Shown here in pieces: positions 27,401-40,240 of a stretch of 64,000 nt of DNA. Position numbers and translations under genes: made by a program. Each line of letters begins with the position of its first letter. Within the stretch, counting starts at the first letter, position 1. The notes beneath the pieces are model-generated. The model worked only from the letters and a program-made list of their open reading frames with translations, was not told where the DNA came from and searched no databases. Source of the DNA: Luzula sylvatica (lineage: Eukaryota > Streptophyta > Magnoliopsida > Poales > Juncaceae); NCBI GenBank assembly GCA_946800325.1, contig OX326959.1, forward strand, positions 34,667,027 through 34,731,026. The letters run 5' to 3'.

Positions 27401-30400
27401 CTATTTTTTGCATAAAATCAAAAAATTAAGTCTAATACCTTCAAAAATATCAATTATCATTGTTCCTAAAAAAGACCAAAATAGTTCTCTAAAATGAGCA
27501 AAATACTTCACATTTCATGTTTTTCTCAAAAAACTCCTGGATTGAAGACAATCACATACAAATTTCTATTTTTCCTTTTTTTTGCATAAAATCAAAAACT
27601 GAAGTCTAAGACCTTCAAAAATATTAAATATCATTTTTTCCAAAAGAGTCCAAAATAGTTCCCTAAAATGAGCAAAATACTTCATTTTTCATGTTTTTCT
27701 CAAAAAACTTCGTGATTGAAGACTAACACATACAAATTTCTATTTTTCCTATTTTTTGCAAAAAATCAAAAAATGAAGTCTAACACCTTCAAAAATATCA
27801 ATTATCATTTTTTCTAAAAAAGACCAAAATAGTTCTCTAAAATGAGCAAAATACTTCATTTTTCATGTTTTTCTCAAAGAACTCCGGGATTGAAGACTAA
27901 CACATACAAATTTCTATTTTTTCTATTTTTTGCATAAAATCAAAAACTAAAGTCACCTTCAAAAATATCAATTATCATTTTTTCTAAAAAAGACCAAAAT
28001 AGTTCTCTAAAATGAGCAAAATACTTCATTTTTCATGATTTTCTCAAAAAATTCTGTGATTGAAGACTAACACATACAAATTTCAATTTTTCAAATTTTT
28101 TGCAAAAAAATAAAAAACTGAAGTCGAAGACCTTCAAAAATATCAATTATCATTTTTTTGTGAAAAAGACCAAAATAGTTCTCTAAAATGAGCAAAATAC
28201 TTCATTTTTCATGTTTTTCTCAAAAAACTCCTGGATTGAAGACTAACACATACAAATTTCTATTTTTCCTATTTTATGCATAAAATCAAAAACTGAAGTC
28301 TAACACCTTCAAAAATATTAATTATCATTTTTCTAAAAAAGACCAAAATAGTTCTTTAAAATGGGCAAAATACTTCATTTTTCAGGATTTTCTCAAAAAA
28401 TTCCGTGATTGAAGACTAACACATACAAATTTCAATTTTTCCAATTTTTTGCAAAAAACCAAAAACTGAAGTCTAACACCTAAAAAAATATCAATTATCA
28501 TTTTTTCTAAAAGAGACCAAAATAGTTCTCTAAAATGAGCAAAATACTTCATTTTTCATGTTTTTCTCAAAAAACTCCGTGATTGAAGACTAACACATAC
28601 AAATTTCTATTTTTCCTATTTTTTGCATAAAATCAAAAAATTAAGTCTAATACCTTCAAAAATATCAATTATCATTGTTCCTAAAAAAGACCAAAATAGT
28701 TCTCTAAAATGAGCAAAATACTTCACTTTTCATGTTTTTCTCAAAAAACTCCTGGATTGAAGACAATCACATACAAATTTCTATTTTTCCTTTTTTTTGC
28801 ATAAAATCAAAAACTGAAGTCTAACACCTTCAAAAATATAAATTATCATTTTTTCTAAAAAAGACAAAAATAGTTCTCTAAAATGAGCAATATACTTCAT
28901 TTTTCATGATTTTCTCAAAAAATTCCGTGATTGAAGACTAACACATACAAATTTCATTTTTTCCAATTTTTTGCAACAAATCAAAAAATGAAGTCTAACA
29001 CCTTCAAAAATATCAATTATCATTTTTTCTAAAAAAGACCAAAATAGTTCCCTAAAATGAGCAAAATACTTCATTTTTCATGTTTTTCTCAAAAAACTCC
29101 GGGATTGAAGACTAACACATACAAATTTTTATTTTTTCTATTTTTTGCATAAAATCAAAAACTGAAGTCTAACACCTTCAAAAATGTCAATTATCATTTT
29201 TTCTAAAAAAGACCAAAATAGTTCTCTAAAATGAGCAAAATACTTCATTTTTCATGATTTTCTCAAAAAATTCTGTGATTGAAGACTAACACATACAAAT
29301 TTCAATTTTTCAAATTTTTTGCAAAAAATAAAAAACTGAAGTCGAACACCTTCAAAAATATCAATTATCATTTTTTCTGAAAAAGACCAAAATAGTTCTC
29401 TAAAATGAGCAAAATACTTCATTTTTCATGTTTTTCTCAAAAAATTCCGTGATTGAAGACTAACACATACAAATTTGTATTTTTCCAATTTTTTGCAAAA
29501 AATCAAAAACTGAAGTCGAACACCTTCAAAAATATCAATTATCATTTTTTTCTGAAAAAGACCAAAATATTTCTCTAAAATGAGCAAAATACTTCATTTT
29601 TCAAGATTTTCTCAAAAAATTCCGTGATTGAAGACTAACACATATAAATTTCTATTTTTCCAATTTTTTGCAAAAAATCAAAAAATGAAATCTAACACCT
29701 TCAAAAATATCAATTATCATTTTTTCTGAAAAAGACCAAAATTGTTCTCTAAAATGAGCAAAATACTTCATTTTTCATGTTTTTCTCAAAAAATTCCGTG
29801 ATTGAAGACTAACACATTAAAAATTTCTATTTTTATAATTTTTTGCAAAAAACAAAAAACTGAAGTCTAAGACCTTCAAAAATATCAATTATCATTTTTT
29901 CTAAAAGAGTCCAAAATAGTTCTATAAAATGAGCAAAATACTTCATTTTTCATGTTTTTCTCAAAAAACTTCGTGATTGAAGACTAACACATATAAATTT
30001 CTATTTTTCCAATTTTTTGCAAAAAATAAAAAAATGAAGTCTAACACCTTCAAAAATATCAATTATCATTTTTTCTAAAAAAGACCAAAATAGTTCTCTA
30101 AAATGAGAAAAATACTTCATTTTTCATGTTTTTCTCAAAAAAACTCCTGGATTGAAGACTAACACATACAGATTTCTATTTTTCCTATTTTTTGTATAAA
30201 ATCAAAAACAGAAGTCTAACACCTTCAAAAATATCAGTTATCATTTTTTAAAAAAGACCAAAATAGTTCTCTAAAATGAGCAAAATACTTCATTTTTCAT
30301 GTTTTTCTCAAAAAATTACGTGATTGAAGACTAACACATACAAATTTGTATTTTTCCAATTTTTTGCAAAAAATCAAAAATTTGAAGTCTAACACCTTCA

Positions 30401-32350
30401 AAAATATCAATTATCATTTTTTCTAAAAAAGACCAAAATAGTTCCCTAAAATGAGCAAAATACTTCATTTTTCATGTTTTTCTCAAAAAACTCCTGGATT
30501 GAAGACTAACACATACAAATTTCTATTTTTCCTATTTTTTGCATAAAATCAAAAACTGAAGTCTAACACCTTCAAAAATATCAATTATCATTATTTCTAA
30601 AAAAGACCAAAATAGTTCTCTAAAATGAGCAAAATACTTCATTTTTCATGTTTTTCTGAAAAAATTCGGTGATTGAAGACTAACACATACAAATTTGTAT
30701 TTTTCCAATTTTTTGCAAAAAATCAAAAATTGAAGTCTAACACCTTCAAAAATATCAATTATCATTTTTTAAAAAAGACCAAAATAGTTCTCTAAAATGA
30801 GCAAAATACTTCATTTTTCATGTTTTTCTCAAAAAATTCCGTGATTGAAGACTAACACATACAAATTTGTATTTTTCCAATTTTTTGCAAAAAATCAAAA
30901 ACTGAAGTCTAACACCTTAAAAAATATCAATTATCATTTTTTCTAAAAGAGTCCAAAATAGTTCTCTAAAATGAGCAAAATAGTTCATTTTTCATGTTTT
31001 TCTCAAAAAACTTCCTGATTGAAGACTAACAGATACAAATTTCAATTTTTCCTATTTTTTGCAAAAAAACAAAAAAAGAAGTCTAACACCTTCAAAAATA
31101 TCAATTATCATTTTTTCTAAAAAAGACCAAAATAGTTCTCTAAAATGAGCAAAATACTTCATTTTTCATGTTTTTCTCAAAAAATTCCTGGATTGAAGAC
31201 TAACACATACAAGTTTCTATTTTTCCTATTTTTTTGCAAAAAATCAAAAACTGAAGTCTAACACCTTCAAAAATATACATTATCATTTTTTCTAAAAAAG
31301 ACCAAAATAGTTCTCTGAAATGAGCAAAATACTTCATTTTTCATGTTTTTCTCAAAAAACTCCGGGATTGAAGACTAACACATACAAATTTCTATTTTTC
31401 CTATTTTTTGCATAAAATCAAAAACTGAAGTTTAACACCTTCAAAAATATCAATTATCATTATTTCTAAAAAAGACCAAAATAGTTCTCTAAAATGATGA
31501 AAATATTTCATTTTTCATGTTTTTCTCAAAAAACTCCGGGATTGAAGACTAACACATACAAATTTCTATTTTTCCTATTTTTTGCATAAAATCAAAAACT
31601 GAAGTCTAACACCTTCAAAAATATCAAATATCATTTTTTCTAAAAAAGACCAAAATAGTTCTCTAAAATGAACAAAATACTTCATTTTTCATGTTTTTCT
31701 CAAAAAATTCCGTGATTGAAGACTAACACATACAAATTTGTATTTTTCCAATATTTTGCAAAAAATCAAAAACTGAAGTCTAACACCTTCAAAAATATCA
31801 ATTATCATTTTTTCTAAAAGAGTCCAAAATAGTTCTCTAAAATGAGCAAAATACATCATTTTTCATGTTTTTCTCAAAAAACTCCGGGATTGAAGACTAA
31901 CACATACAAATTTCTATTTTTCCTATTTTTTGCATAAAATCAAAAACTGAAGTCTAACACCTTCAAAAATAACAATTATCATTTTTTCTAAAAGAGTCCA
32001 AAATAGTTCTCTAAAATGAGCAAAATACTTCATTTTTCATGTTTTTCTCAAAAAACTCCTGGAATGAAGACTAACACATACAAGTTTCTATTTTTCCTAT
32101 TTTTTGCATAAAATCAAAAACTGAAGTCTAACACCTTCAAAAATATCAATTATCATTATTTCTAAAAAAGACCAAAATAGTTCTCTAAAATGAGCAAAAT
32201 ATTTCATTTTTCATGTTTTTCTCAAAAAACTCCGGGATTGAAGACTAACACATACAAAATTTCTATTTTTCCTATTTTTTTGCATAAAATCAAAAACTGA
32301 AGTCTAACACCTTCAAAAATATCAAATATCATTTTTTCTAAAAAAGACCA
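21452..32350 (+). repeat. ~11-kb segmental block, copy 2
   Basis: This is the tandem partner of the block at 9975-21050 and is nearly identical over almost 11 kb. Differences noted include GGGCAAAATAC at 24197, CTAAGACC at 25872, CACATTTCATG at 26295 and 27511, GAAGACC at 28128, TTCGGTG at 30664 and AATTCCTGG at 31182. It lacks the extra monomer seen at 13215-13390. Homology ends at the rearranged junction near 32350. Confidence 0.9.
25171..28815 (+). repeat. 7-monomer HOR, three copies of 1215 bp (block copy 2)
   Basis: Copies start at 25171, 26386 and 27601, matching the array at 13869-17513 at offset 11302. The first two copies share CACATTTCATG (26295, 27511). The third copy (28726), all three copies of block 1 and both 8-mers of block 3 have CACTTTTCATG. 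The shared private base shows exchange between neighbouring 7-mers after the 11-kb duplication. Confidence 0.9.
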
Positions 32351-32660
32351 AAATAGTTCTATAAAATGAACAAAATACTCCGTGATTGAAGACTAACACA
32401 TTCAAATTTCTAATTTTCCAATTTTTTTGCATAAAATCGAAAACTGAAGTTTAACACCTTCAAAAATAACAATTATCATTTTTTCTAAAAAAGACCAAAA
32501 TAGTTCTCTAAAATGAGAAAAATACTTCATTTTTCATGTTTTTCTCAAAAAACCCCGGGATTGAAGACTAACAAATTTCTATTTTTCCTATTTTTTGCAT
32601 AAAATAAAAAACTGAAGTCTAACACCTTCAAAAATATAAATTATCATTTTTTTCTAAAAT
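32350..32660 (+). repeat. Rearranged junction with two shortened monomers
   Basis: Successive TGAR landmarks fall at 32367, 32514 and 32660, giving spacings of 147 and 146 bp instead of 174. The first monomer reads TGAACAAAATACTCCGTG. Compared with the intact relative near 40310, it has lost 28 bp between two CAAAATACT direct repeats. The second reads TTTTTTTCTAAAATGAGC and has lost about 23 bp between two TCTAAAA repeats; it also has the 6-bp ACTAACAAATTTC deletion. Sequence left of the site follows block copy 2, the middle resembles 40340-40640, and the right resembles 23140 onward. Confidence 0.8.
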
Positions 32661-35600
32661 GAGCAAAATACTTCATGTTTTATGTTTTTCTCAAAAAACT
32701 TCGTGATTGAAGACTAGCACATACAAATTTCTATTTTTCCTATTTTTTGCAAAAAATCAAAAAATGAAGTCTAACACCTTCTAAAATATCAATTATCATT
32801 TTTTCTAAAAAAGACCAAAATAGTTCTCTAAAATGAGCAAAATACTTCATTTTTCATGATTTTCTCAAAATATTCCGTGATTGAAGACTAACACATACAA
32901 ATTTCAATTTTTCCAATTTTTTTCAAAAAATAAAAAACTGAAGTCTAACACCTTCAAAAATATCAATTATCATTTTTTCTAAAAAAGACCAAAATAGTTC
33001 TCTAAAATGAGCAAAATACTTCATTTTTCATGTTTTTCTCAAAAAACTCCGGGATTGAAGACTAACACATACAAATTTCTATTTTTTCTATTTTTTGCAA
33101 AAAATCAAAAACTGAATTCTAACACCTTCAAAAATATCAATTATCATTTTTTCTATAAAAGACCAAAATAGTTCTCTAAAATGAGCAAAATACTTCATTT
33201 TTCATGTTTTTGTCGAAAAACTCCGTGATTGAAGACTAACACATACAAATTTCTATTTTTCCTATTTTTTGCATAAAATCAAAAACTGAAGTCTAACACC
33301 TTCAGAAATATCAATTATCATTTTTTCTGAAAAAGACCAAAATAGTTCTCTAAAATGAGCAAAATACTTCATTTTTCATGATTTTCTCAAAAAACTCCAG
33401 GATTGAAGACTAACACATACAAATTTCTATTTTTCCAATATTTTGCAAAAAATAAAAAACTGAAGTCTAACACCTTCAAAAATATCAATTATCATTTTTT
33501 GTAAAAGAGTCCAAAATAGTTCTCTAAAATGAGCAAAATACTTCATTTTTCATGTTTTTCTCAAAAAATTTCGTGATTGAAGACTAACACATACAAATTT
33601 CTATTTTTCCTATTTTTTGCAAAAAATAAAAAAATGAAGTCTAACACCTTCAAAAATATCAATTATCATTTTTTCTAAAAAACACGAAAATAGTTCTATA
33701 AAATGAGCAAAATACTTCATTTTTCATGTTTTTCTCAAAAAACTCCTGGATTGAAGACTAACACATACAAATTTCTATTTTTCCTATTTTATGCATAAAA
33801 TCAAAAACTGAAGTCTAACACCTTGAAAAATATTAATTATCATTTTTCTAAAAAAGACCAAAATAGTTCTCTAAAATGGGCAAAATACTTCATTTTTCAG
33901 GATTTTCTCAAAAAATTCCGTGATTGAAGACTAGCACATACAAATTTCAATTTTTCCATTTTTTTGCAAAAAATAAAAAACTGAAGTCTAACACCTTAAA
34001 AAATATCAATTATCATTTTTTCTAAAAGAGACCAAAATAGTTCTCTAAAATGAGCAAAATACTTCATTTTTCATGTTTTTCTCAAAAAACTCTATGATTG
34101 AAGACTAACACATACAAATTTCTATTTTTCCTATTTTTTGCATAAAATCAAAAAAATTAAGTCTAACACCTTCAAAAATATCAATTATCATTGTTTCTAA
34201 AAAAGACCAAAATAGTTCTCTAAAATGAGGAAAATACTTCACTTTTCATGTTTTTCTCAATAAACTCCTGGATTGAAGACTATCACATACAAATTTCAAT
34301 TTTTCCAATTTTTTGCAAAAAATCAAAAACTGAAGTCTAAGACCTTCAAAAATATTAAATATCATTTTTTCCAAAAGAGTCCAAAATAGTTCCCTAAAAT
34401 GAGCAAAATACTTCATTTTTCATGTTTTTCTCAAAAAACTTCGTGATTGAAGACTAACACATACAAATTTCTATTTTTCCTATTTTTTGCAAAAAATCAA
34501 AAACTGAAGTCTAACACCTTCAAAAATATCAATTATCATTTTTTCTAAAAAAGACCAAAATAGTTCTCTAAAATGAGCAAAATACTTCATTTTTCATGTT
34601 TTTCTCAAAGAACTCCGGGATTGAAGACTAACACATACAAATTTCTATTTTTTCTATTTTTTGCATAAAATCAAAAACTGAAGTCACCTTCAAAAATATC
34701 AATTATCATTTTTTCTAAAAAAGACCAAAATAGTTCTCTAAAATGAGCAAAATACTTCATTTTTCATGATTTTCTCAAAAAATTCTGTGATTGAAGACTA
34801 ACACATACAAATTTCAATTTTTCAAATTTTTCCCAAAAAAATAAAAAACTGAAGTCGAACACCTTCAAAAATATCAATTATCATTTTTTGTGAAAAAGAC
34901 CAAAATAGTTCTCTAAAATGAGCAAAATACTTCATTTTTCATGTTTTTCTCAAAAAACTCCTGGATTGAAGACTAACACATACAAATTTCTATTTTTCCT
35001 ATTTTATGCATAAAATCAAAAACTGAAGTCTAACACCTTGAAAAATATTAATTATCATTTTTCTAAAAAAGACCAAAATAGTTCTTTAAAATGGGCAAAA
35101 TACTTCATTTTTCAGGATTTTCTCAAAAAATTCCGTGATTGAAGACTAACACATACAAATTTCAATTTTTCCAATTTTTTGCAAAAAACCAAAAAATGAA
35201 GTCTAACACCTAAAAAAATATCAATTATCATTTTTTCTAAAAGAGACCAAAATAGTTCTCTAAAATGAGCAAAATACTTCATTTTTCATGTTTTTCTCAA
35301 AAAACTCCGTGATTGAAGACTAACACATACAAATTTCTATTTTTCCTATTTTTTGCATAAAATCAAAAAATTAAGTCTAATACCTTCAAAAATATCAATT
35401 ATCATTGTTCCTAAAAAAGACCAAAATAGTTCTCTAAAATGAGCAAAATACTTCACTTTTCATGTTTTTCTCAAAAAACTCCTGGATTGAAGACAATCAC
35501 ATACAAATTTCTATTTTTCCTTTTTTTTGCATAAAATCAAAAACTGAAGTCTAACACCTTCAAAAATATAAATTATCATTTTTTCTAAAAAAGACAAAAA

Positions 35601-38500
35601 TAGTTCTCTAAAATGAGCAAAATACTTCATTTTTCATGATTTTCTCAAAAAATTCCGTGATTTAAGACTAACACATACAAATTTCAATTTTTCCAATTTT
35701 TTGCAAAAAATCAAAAACTGAAGTCTAAGACCTTCAAAAATATTAAATATCATTTTTTCCAAAAGAGTCCAAAATAGTTCCCTAAAATGAGCAAAATACT
35801 TCATTTTTCATGTTTTTCTCAAAAAACTTCGTGATTGAAGACTAACACATACAAATTTCTATTTTTCCTATTTTTTGCAAAAAATCAAAAACTGAAGTCT
35901 AACACCTTCAAAAATATCAATTATCATTTTTTCTAAAAAAGACCAAAATAGTTCTCTAAAATGAGCAAAATACTTCATTTTTCATGTTTTTCTCAAAGAA
36001 CTCCGGGATTGAAGACTAACACATACAAATTTCTATTTTTTCTATTTTTTGCATAAAATCAAAAACTGAAGTCACCTTCAAAAATATCAATTATCATTTT
36101 TTCTAAAAAAGACCAAAATAGTTCTCTAAAATGAGCAAAATACTTCATTTTTCATGATTTTCTCAAAAAATTCTGTGATTGAAGACTAACACATACAAAT
36201 TTCAATTTTTCAAATTTTTCCCAAAAAAATAAAAAACTGAAGTCGAACACCTTCAAAAATATCAATTATCATTTTTTGTGAAAAAGACCAAAATAGTTCT
36301 CTAAAATGAGCAAAATACTTCATTTTTCATGTTTTTCTCAAAAAACTCCTGGATTGAAGACTAACACATACAAATTTCTATTTTTCCTATTTTATGCATA
36401 AAATCAAAAACTGAAGTCTAACACCTTGAAAAATATTAATTATCATTTTTCTAAAAAAGACCAAAATAGTTCTTTAAAATGGGCAAAATACTTCATTTTT
36501 CAGGATTTTCTCAAAAAATTCCGTGATTGAAGACTAACACATACAAATTTCAATTTTTCCAATTTTTTGCAAAAAACCAAAAAATGAAGTCTAACACCTA
36601 AAAAAATATCAATTATCATTTTTTCTAAAAGAGACCAAAATAGTTCTCTAAAATGAGCAAAATACTTCATTTTTCATGTTTTTCTCAAAAAACTCCGTGA
36701 TTGAAGACTAACACATACAAATTTCTATTTTTCCTATTTTTTGCATAAAATCAAAAAATTAAGTCTAATACCTTCAAAAATATCAATTATCATTGTTCCT
36801 AAAAAAGACCAAAATAGTTCTCTAAAATGAGCAAAATACTTCACTTTTCATGTTTTTCTCAAAAAACTCCTGGATTGAAGACAATCACATACAAATTTCT
36901 ATTTTTCCTTTTTTTTGCATAAAATCAAAAACTGAAGTCTAACACCTTCAAAAATATAAATTATCATTTTTTCTAAAAAAGACAAAAATAGTTCTCTAAA
37001 ATGAGCAAAATACTTCATTTTTCATGATTTTCTCAAAAAATTCCGTGATTGAAGACTAACACATACAAATTTCATTTTTTCCAATTTTTTGCAAAAAATC
37101 AAAAAATGAAGTCTAACACCTTCAAAAATATCAATTATCATTTTTTCTAAAAAAGACCAAAATAGTTCCCTAAAATGAGCAAAATACTTCATTTTTCATG
37201 TTTTTCTCAAAAAACTCCGGGATTGAAGACTAACACATACAAATTTCTATTTTTTCTATTTTTTGCATAAAATCAAAAACTGAAGTCTAACACCTTCAAA
37301 AATGTCAATTATCATTTTTTCTAAAAAAGACCAAAATAGTTCTCTAAAATGAGCAAAATACTTCATTTTTCATGATTTTCTCAAAAAATTCTGTGATTGA
37401 AGACTAACACATACAAATTTCAATTTTTCAAATTTTTTGCAAAAAATAAAAAACTGAAGTCGAACACCTTCAAAAATATCAATTATCATTTTTTCTGAAA
37501 AAGACCAAAACAGTTCTCTAAAATGAGCAAAATACTTCATTTTTCATGTTTTTCTCAAAAAATTCCGTGATTGAAGACTAACACATACAAATTTGTATTT
37601 TTCCAATTTTTTGCAAAAAATCAAAAACTGAAGTCGAACACCTTCAAAAATATCAATTATAATTTTTTTCTGAAAAAGACCAAAATATTTCTCTAAAATG
37701 AGCAAAATACTTCATTTTTCAAGATTTTCTTAAAAAATTCCATGATTGAAGACTAACACATATAAATTTCTATTTTTCCAATTTTTTGCAAAAAATCAAA
37801 AAATGAAGTCTAACACCTTCAAAAATATCAATTATCATTTTTTCTGAAAAAGACCAAAATTGTTCTCTAAAATGAGCAAAATACTTCATTTTTCATGTTT
37901 TTCCCAAAAAATTCCGTGATTGAAGACTAACACATTAAAAATTTCTATTTTTATAATTTTTTGCAAAAAACAAAAAACTGAAGTCTAAGACCTTCAAAAA
38001 TATCAATTATCATTTTTTCTAAAAGAGTCCAAAATAGTTCTCTAAAATGAGCAAAATACTTCATTTTTCATGTTTTTCTCAAAAAACTTCGTGATTGAAG
38101 ACTAACACATATAAATTTCTATTTTTCCAATTTTTTGCAAAAAATAAAAAAATGAAGTCTAACACCTTCAAAAATATCAATTATCATTTTTTCTAAAAAA
38201 GACCAAAATAGTTGTCTAAAATGAGAAAAATACTTCATTTTTCATGTTTTTCTCAAAAAAACTCCTGGATTGAAGACTAACACATACAGATTTCTATTTT
38301 TCCTATTTTTTGTATAAAATCAAAAACAGAAGTCTAACACCTTCAAAAATATCAGTTATCATTTTTTAAAAAAGACCAAAATAGTTCTCTAAAATGAGCA
38401 AAATACTTCATTTTTCATGTTTTTCTCAAAAAATTACGTGATTGAAGACTAACACATACAAATTTGTATTTTTCCAATTTTTTTCAAAAAATCAAAAATT
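32660..38500 (+). repeat. Third, shorter and more divergent version of the 11-kb block
   Basis: It begins with CATGTTTTATGTTTTTCTC and GACTAGCACATAC (32674), as at 11698 and 23165. It then follows the block order through GACTAGCAC, GTCGAAAAACTCC, CCAATATTTTGC, GGGCAAAATAC, CATTGTTCCT, TTTCAAGATTTTCT and CATACAGATTTC (38289, as at 30171). It differs from copies 1 and 2 far more than they differ from each other. It has an 8-mer x2 where they have a 7-mer x3, and it lacks the left part and much of the right part of the block. Confidence 0.8.
34332..37107 (+). repeat. 8-monomer HOR, two copies of 1388 bp
   Basis: Copies start at 34332 and 35720 at GAAGTCTAAGACC, and the next equivalent site is 37108. 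Marks at 1388-bp spacing include CTGAAGTCACCTTC (TCACC at 34684 and 36072), TTTTTCCCAAAAAAATAAA, and CATTGTTCCT. The unit contains the monomers of the 7-mer plus one more, holding GACAAAAATAG and CATGATTTTCTC. This suggests the 7-mer arose from an 8-mer by losing one monomer. Confidence 0.88.
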
Positions 38501-40240
38501 GAAGTCTAACACCTTCAAAAATATCAATTATAATTTTTTCTAAAAGAGTCCAAAATAGTTCTCTAAAATGAGCAAAATACTTCATTTTTCACGTTTTTCT
38601 CAAAAAACTTCCTGATTGAAGACTAACAGATACAAATTTCAATTTTTCCTATTTTTTGCAAAAAAACAAAAAATGAAGTCTAACACCTTCAAAAATAACA
38701 ATTATCATTTTTTCTAAAAAAGACCAAAATAGTTCTCTAAAATGAGCAAAATACTTCATTTTTCATGTTTTTCTCAAAAAACTCCTGGATTGAAGACTAA
38801 CACATACAAGTTTCTATTTTTCCTATTTTTTGCAAAAAATCAAAAACTGAAGTCTAACACCTTCAAAAATATACATTATCATTTTTTCTAAAAAAGACCA
38901 AAATAGTTCTCTAAAATGAGCAAAATACTTCATTTTTCATGTTTTTCTCAAAAAACTCCTGGATTGAAGACTAACACATACAAATTTCTATTTTTCCTAT
39001 TTTTTGCATAAAATCAAAAACTGAAGTCTAACACCTTCAAAAATATCAATTATCATTATTTCTAAAAAAGACCAAAATAGTTCTCTAAAATGAACAAAAT
39101 ACTTCAGTTTTCATGTTTTTCTCAAAAAACTCCTGGATTGAAGACTAACACATACAAGTTTCTATTTTTCCTATTTTTTGCATAAAATCAAAAACTGAAG
39201 TCTAACACCTTCAAAAATATCAGTTATCATTTTTTTAAAAAGACCAAAATAGTTCTCTAAAATGAGCAAAATACTTCATTTTTCATGTTTTTCTCAAAAA
39301 ATTCCGTGATTGAAGACTAACACATACAAATTTCTATTTTTCCTATTTTTTGCAAAAAATCAAAAACTGAAGTCTAACACCTTCAAAAATATCAATTATC
39401 ATTTTTTCTAAAAGAGTCCAAAATAGTTCTCTAAAATGAGCAAAATACTTCATTTTTCATGTTTTTCTCAAAAAACTTCCTGATTGAAGACTAACAGATA
39501 CAAATTTCTATTTTTCCTATTTTTTGCAAAAAAACAAAAAATGAAGTCTAACACCTTCAAAAATAACAATTATCATTTTTTTAAAAAAGACCAAAATAGT
39601 TCTCTAAAATGAGCAAAATACTTCATTTTTCATGTTTTTCTCAAAAAACACCTGGATTGAAGACTAACACATACAAGTTTCTATTTTTCCTATTTTTTGC
39701 AAAAAATCAAAAACTGAAGTCTAACACCTTCAAAAATATACATTATCATTTTTTCTAAAAAAGACCAAAATAGTTCTCTAAAATGAGCAAAATACTTCAT
39801 TTTTCATGTTTTTCTCAAAAAACTCCGGGATTGAAGACTAACACATACAAATTTCTATTTTTCCTATTTTTTGCATAAAATAAAAAACTGAAGTCTAAGA
39901 CCTTCAAAAATAACAATTATCATTTTTTCTAAAAAAGACCAAAATAGTTCTCTAAAATGAGCAAAATACTTCATTTTTCATGTTTTTCTCAAAAAACTCC
40001 TGGATTGAAGACTAACACATACAAGTTTCTATTTTTCCTATTTTTTGCATAAAATCAAAAACTGAAGTCTAACACCTTCAAAAATATCAATTATCATTAT
40101 TTCTAAAAAAGACCAAAATAGTTCTCTAAAATGAGCAAAATATTTCATTTTTCATGTTTTTCTCAAAAAACTCCGGGATTTAAGACTAACACATACAAAT
40201 TTCTATTTTTCCTATTTTTTGCATAAAATCAAAAACTGAA
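38500..40240 (+). repeat. 5-monomer HOR, about two copies of 868 bp, diverged
   Basis: CTTCCTGATTGAAGACTAAC with AGATACAAATTTC lies at 38608 and 39476, an offset of 868 bp. It is followed in both by a CATACAAGTTTCTATT monomer and ATATACATTATC. The copies differ at many bases and drift apart toward 40240. A further CATACAAGTTTC monomer lies near 40018. Confidence 0.65.
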
